This document shows positions 7,331 through 8,954 of a DNA stretch of 8,954 bases, in pieces (the first letter of the stretch is position 1; the number at the start of each line of letters is the position of its first letter). Location of the stretch: positions 1 to 8,954 of the forward strand of contig JAAFIT010000077.1 of NCBI GenBank assembly GCA_013298745.1, given 5' to 3'. The position numbers and the translations under genes were made by a program. A model generated the notes under the pieces. It did not search any database. It was not told the DNA's origin and was given only the letters and a program-made list of their open reading frames with translations. The DNA is from Sphingomonadales bacterium. Its GTDB lineage: Bacteria > Pseudomonadota > Alphaproteobacteria > Sphingomonadales > Sphingomonadaceae.

Positions 7331-7483
7331 CTACAGAATCAACAGCTTCTGTTTGTTCCCCGAACGGACAGTGATGCGCAGACGTCGCCGCAGTGGTCGC
7401 AGGTCGGGAACGCCGAACAGCAGCGCAAACTCCGGACCCAGCCCGGCGATCTCGCTCATCAGGATGTCGAGGACGGCGATCAT
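7331..7483 (-). CDS. Possible small protein of 50 residues, unknown function
   Basis: An open frame on the minus strand starts with ATG at 7483 and ends with TAG at 7333-7331. A purine-rich GGAAAG ends 3 nt before the ATG, and its GGA core is well placed as a ribosome site. Third codon positions are about 78% G/C by hand count (39 of 50), close to real genes in this window. The product begins MIAVLDILMSEIAG and has a hydrophobic, mildly amphipathic first half (FALLFGVPDL), then an Arg-rich middle (RPLRRRLRI) and a basic end. I do not recognise it. No signal peptide or clear membrane helix is seen. It is flanked upstream by an operator-like inverted repeat at 7496-7517 and faces wzi tail to tail. 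It could instead be the remnant of a longer gene or a chance frame. Moderate-to-low confidence. Confidence 0.35.
   Translation of the reverse strand: MIAVLDILMSEIAGLGPEFALLFGVPDLRPLRRRLRITVRSGNKQKLLIL
7333..7352 (+). terminator. Weak terminator candidate after wzi
   Basis: ACAGAA (7333-7338) pairs with TTCTGT (7347-7352) around an 8-nt loop, followed by TTGTT. It starts 6 nt after the wzi stop codon, the right place to end the manC-wzi message. The stem is short and AT-rich and the U tract is interrupted, so any termination would be inefficient. It also overlaps the last codons of the possible minus-strand small gene. Confidence 0.3.
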
Positions 7484-7495
7484 ACGCTTTCCGAA

Positions 7496-7517
7496 ATGAA
7501 CATTACGATTAGTTCAT
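7496..7517. promoter_or_regulatory. Operator-like inverted repeat
   Basis: ATGAAC (7496-7501) and GTTCAT (7512-7517) are perfect inverted half-sites separated by 10 nt. The arm centres are 16 nt apart, about one and a half helical turns. The spacer contains ATTA twice. This is the most AT-rich stretch in the right part of the window and lies just upstream of the small minus-strand frame, a sensible place for a promoter and a dimeric regulator site. No family-specific operator is recognised. Confidence 0.35.
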
Positions 7518-7525
7518 ATCAGATG

Positions 7526-7542
7526 CTGGCGCATGGTGCCAG
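7526..7542 (-). terminator. Hairpin just after the antiporter gene
   Basis: Read on the minus strand, CTGGCAC and GCGCCAG (7542-7536 and 7532-7526) form seven pairs, one of them A-C/G-T type depending on strand, around a 3-nt loop. The stem starts 3 nt after the antiporter stop codon. There is no clean U-run after it (CATCTGATATG follows), so intrinsic termination is doubtful, but position favours a 3'-end structure. Confidence 0.3.
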
Positions 7543-7545
7543 TCG

Positions 7546-8634
7546 TCAGGGATTGATCACCGTGAACAGATAGACCGCGAAGATGGTGAGGTGGACGACG
7601 CCGTTGAGCGCTGTTGTCCGCCCGGTACGCAGCGACAGAACCGCAAGGAACAGCGACAGCAGCAGCAATTCGGTATCAAGCGGGCCGAGGCCGAGGGTGA
7701 GCGGAAAGCCCTTGGCAAGCGACACGACCGCCACGGCCGGAATGGTCAGCCCGATCGACGCCATCGCCGATCCCAGCGCCAGATTGAGACTGTCCTGCAG
7801 CCGGTTGGCGCGCGCCGCGCGCACGGCGGCCAGCCCTTCGGGCATCAGCACGATCGCGGCGATGATGACCCCGACAAGCGCATCGGGAGCGCCGGCGGCG
7901 TCGACAGCGGCGGTGATCGTCGGGGCGAGCGCCTTCCCAGACATGACCACGCCGACCAACGCCGCCAGCAGCAGCCCGAGCGCGGCGAGCGCTGTGCGGG
8001 TTTCGGTCGGCGCCACGGTTTCGATGTCACCACCCGAATAGAGGAAATAGTCGCGGTGGCGGATCGTCTGGGTGAAGACAAAGCTGAGGTACAGCACCAC
8101 CGAGACGACCGCGACAAAGCCGAGCTGCATGTTGGAGTAGAACGGCCCCGGCGTTGTTTCGGTGACATTGGGCAGGATCATCGTCAGCACTGTCAGCGCC
8201 GACAGCACGGTCAGGGCGGCATTGGTGCCCGACAGGTTGAACCCCGGCTCGTGATGGCGGACGCCGGCGATCAGCAGCGCCAGCCCGACGATGCCATTGA
8301 GGATGATCATCACCGCGGCAAACACCGTGTCGCGCGCCAGGGCGCTTGATTCGGGGCCGTCGGCGAGCATCAGCGAAATGATCAGGCCGACTTCGATGGT
8401 GGTGACGGCGATCGCCAGCACCAGCGTGCCATAGGGTTCACCGATGCGATGGGCGATGACTTCGGCATGATGGACCGCGGACAACACCGCCGCAACGAGC
8501 ACCGGCGCAACGATGAACCAGGGCAGTTCGAAATGCGCGAGCTTGGCGATTGCCAGTGCGACGCCGGCGATCGGCGCCGCCCAGGTCCAGAGCGGCAAGC
8601 CCATGGGGCCGCTGTGGGAGTGTGAAGTGCTCAA
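7546..8634 (-). CDS. chaA: ChaA-type calcium/sodium:proton antiporter
   Basis: An inner-membrane cation exchanger of the CaCA superfamily that exports Ca2+, Na+ or K+ in exchange for protons. It has 362 residues, near the ChaA norm, and is almost wholly hydrophobic with about ten or eleven predicted helices. The first alpha repeat, GEPYGTLVLAIAVTTIEVG (65-83), includes the expected glutamates E66 and E81. The second repeat runs from MPEGLAAVRAARANRLQ (E266) into LALGSAMASIGLTIP. A His-rich start (SHSHSG) precedes helix 1. The first usable start is TTG at 8634, two codons after an in-frame stop, with AGGG 9 nt upstream. An ATG at codon 11 (8604) has no ribosome site and is the alternative. It lies 40 nt after the sulfatase gene on the same strand and may be read with it. 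There is no evident link to the polysaccharide genes. Confidence 0.93.
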   Translation of the reverse strand: MSTSHSHSGPMGLPLWTWAAPIAGVALAIAKLAHFELPWFIVAPVLVAAVLSAVHHAEVIAHRIGEPYGTLVLAIAVTTIEVGLIISLMLADGPESSALARDTVFAAVMIILNGIVGLALLIAGVRHHEPGFNLSGTNAALTVLSALTVLTMILPNVTETTPGPFYSNMQLGFVAVVSVVLYLSFVFTQTIRHRDYFLYSGGDIETVAPTETRTALAALGLLLAALVGVVMSGKALAPTITAAVDAAGAPDALVGVIIAAIVLMPEGLAAVRAARANRLQDSLNLALGSAMASIGLTIPAVAVVSLAKGFPLTLGLGPLDTELLLLSLFLAVLSLRTGRTTALNGVVHLTIFAVYLFTVINP

Positions 8635-8647
8635 TTGTCGTTACCCT

Positions 8648-8666
8648 GCGCCGTTTATCGCGGCGC
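8648..8666 (-). other. Intercistronic hairpin before the antiporter ribosome site
   Basis: GCGCCG (minus strand, 8666-8661) pairs with CGGCGC (8653-8648) around a 7-nt loop. It starts 8 nt after the sulfatase stop and is followed directly by AGGG, the proposed antiporter ribosome site. With no U-run it is unlikely to terminate transcription. It could protect an RNA end or affect translation of the TTG-started antiporter. Confidence 0.35.
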
Positions 8667-8674
8667 TACATGCC

Positions 8675-8953
8675 CTAAGGTGTCACCAACGGGAAGCCCG
8701 CACGTGGCGGTTCGAAAAGGCCAAGGAAGCGTTGCAGTACGGCCGGATCGCCGGCGATCTTGATCTTGCCCGCTTGCAACAGATCGACGGCTTTCACCTG
8801 TCGACCGACGAGGCCGATCAGGGCGAGGCGCGGCACCTCCAGCGTCGCATCGGCGGCGTCGGTGGCGCCCTTTTCGTGGATCATCACGCCGTTGCTGACC
8901 GTCACCAGATGGCGCTCATTGGCATCGGGAATGACAAAGGCCACGGTGAACGG
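8675..8953 (-). CDS. Alkyl/aryl-sulfatase C-terminal domain (5' part outside window)
   Basis: The visible 92 residues match, from memory of the family, the SCP2-like C-terminal domain of SdsA1-type alkyl sulfatases, which bind and hydrolyse alkyl sulfates such as SDS using a metallo-beta-lactamase-type domain located further N-terminal. Supporting blocks are NERHLVTVSNGVMIHEKG, the ADATLEVPRLAL turn, KIKIAGDPAVLQRFLGLFE and the characteristic end FPLVTP. The frame stays open through the right edge. A GTG at 8944 is not a believable start because upstream residues (PFTVAFVIPD) continue the domain. The catalytic Zn-binding HxHxDH region is therefore not visible, and a free-standing SCP2 protein cannot be strictly excluded. 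It probably heads a transcript that includes the antiporter. Confidence 0.8.
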   Translation of the reverse strand, partial: PFTVAFVIPDANERHLVTVSNGVMIHEKGATDAADATLEVPRLALIGLVGRQVKAVDLLQAGKIKIAGDPAVLQRFLGLFEPPRAGFPLVTP

Positions 8954-8954
8954 C

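Noticed and set aside
7591..8349. 252-codon plus-strand frame opposite the antiporter
   Set aside because: It reads as Gln/Arg/Asp/Gly-rich repeats, the usual reverse complement of hydrophobic membrane-protein codons.
1..8954. CRISPR array, tRNA, rRNA or insertion sequence
   Set aside because: No regularly spaced repeats, cloverleaf-like sequence, transposase motifs or flanking target duplications were seen on either strand.

Overview
The window is high-GC chromosomal DNA, about two-thirds G+C in most genes, and looks like an alphaproteobacterium, probably a sphingomonad. That placement is an inference from codon bias, protein style and gene set; the window contains no rRNA or other phylogenetic marker. 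Most of it (1-7326) is a polysaccharide/capsule biosynthesis locus. The right end (7546-8954) holds two unrelated metabolic/transport genes.

Layout: (a) 2-1281, plus strand: the 3' part of a 2-oxoglutarate/Fe(II) oxygenase, overlapping by 4 nt a family-2 glycosyltransferase of the rhamnosyltransferase (WbbL-like) type. (b) 1311-3223, plus strand: gmd and rmd, also overlapping by 4 nt, which together convert GDP-mannose to GDP-D-rhamnose. (c) 3224-4174, minus strand: a Wzz-type chain-length determinant, whose stop codon directly abuts the rmd stop codon. (d) 4175-4368: a divergent intergenic region with an inverted repeat in the manC leader. (e) 4369-7326, plus strand: bifunctional manC (mannose-6-P isomerase / GDP-mannose pyrophosphorylase), then 3 nt later a Wzi-family outer-membrane protein. 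(f) 7327-7545: spacer with a possible 50-codon minus-strand gene, an operator-like inverted repeat and two terminator-like hairpins. (g) 7546-8634, minus strand: a ChaA-type cation/proton antiporter. (h) 8675-8953, minus strand: the C-terminus of an alkyl/aryl-sulfatase whose start lies beyond the right edge.

How it fits together: ManC makes GDP-mannose, Gmd dehydrates it to GDP-4-keto-6-deoxy-mannose, and Rmd reduces that to GDP-D-rhamnose. The GT2 enzyme is a natural candidate to use this donor. Wzz would set polymer length in the inner membrane, and Wzi would organise or retain the polymer at the outer membrane. Phosphomannomutase, flippase, polymerase, Wza and the initiating transferase are not in this window. 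The oxygenase is the least expected member. It is translationally coupled to the glycosyltransferase but has much lower GC (44% in the first 180 bases by hand count), suggesting acquired DNA and a possible hydroxylation step tied to the glycan. No tRNA, rRNA, CRISPR array or insertion sequence was seen.
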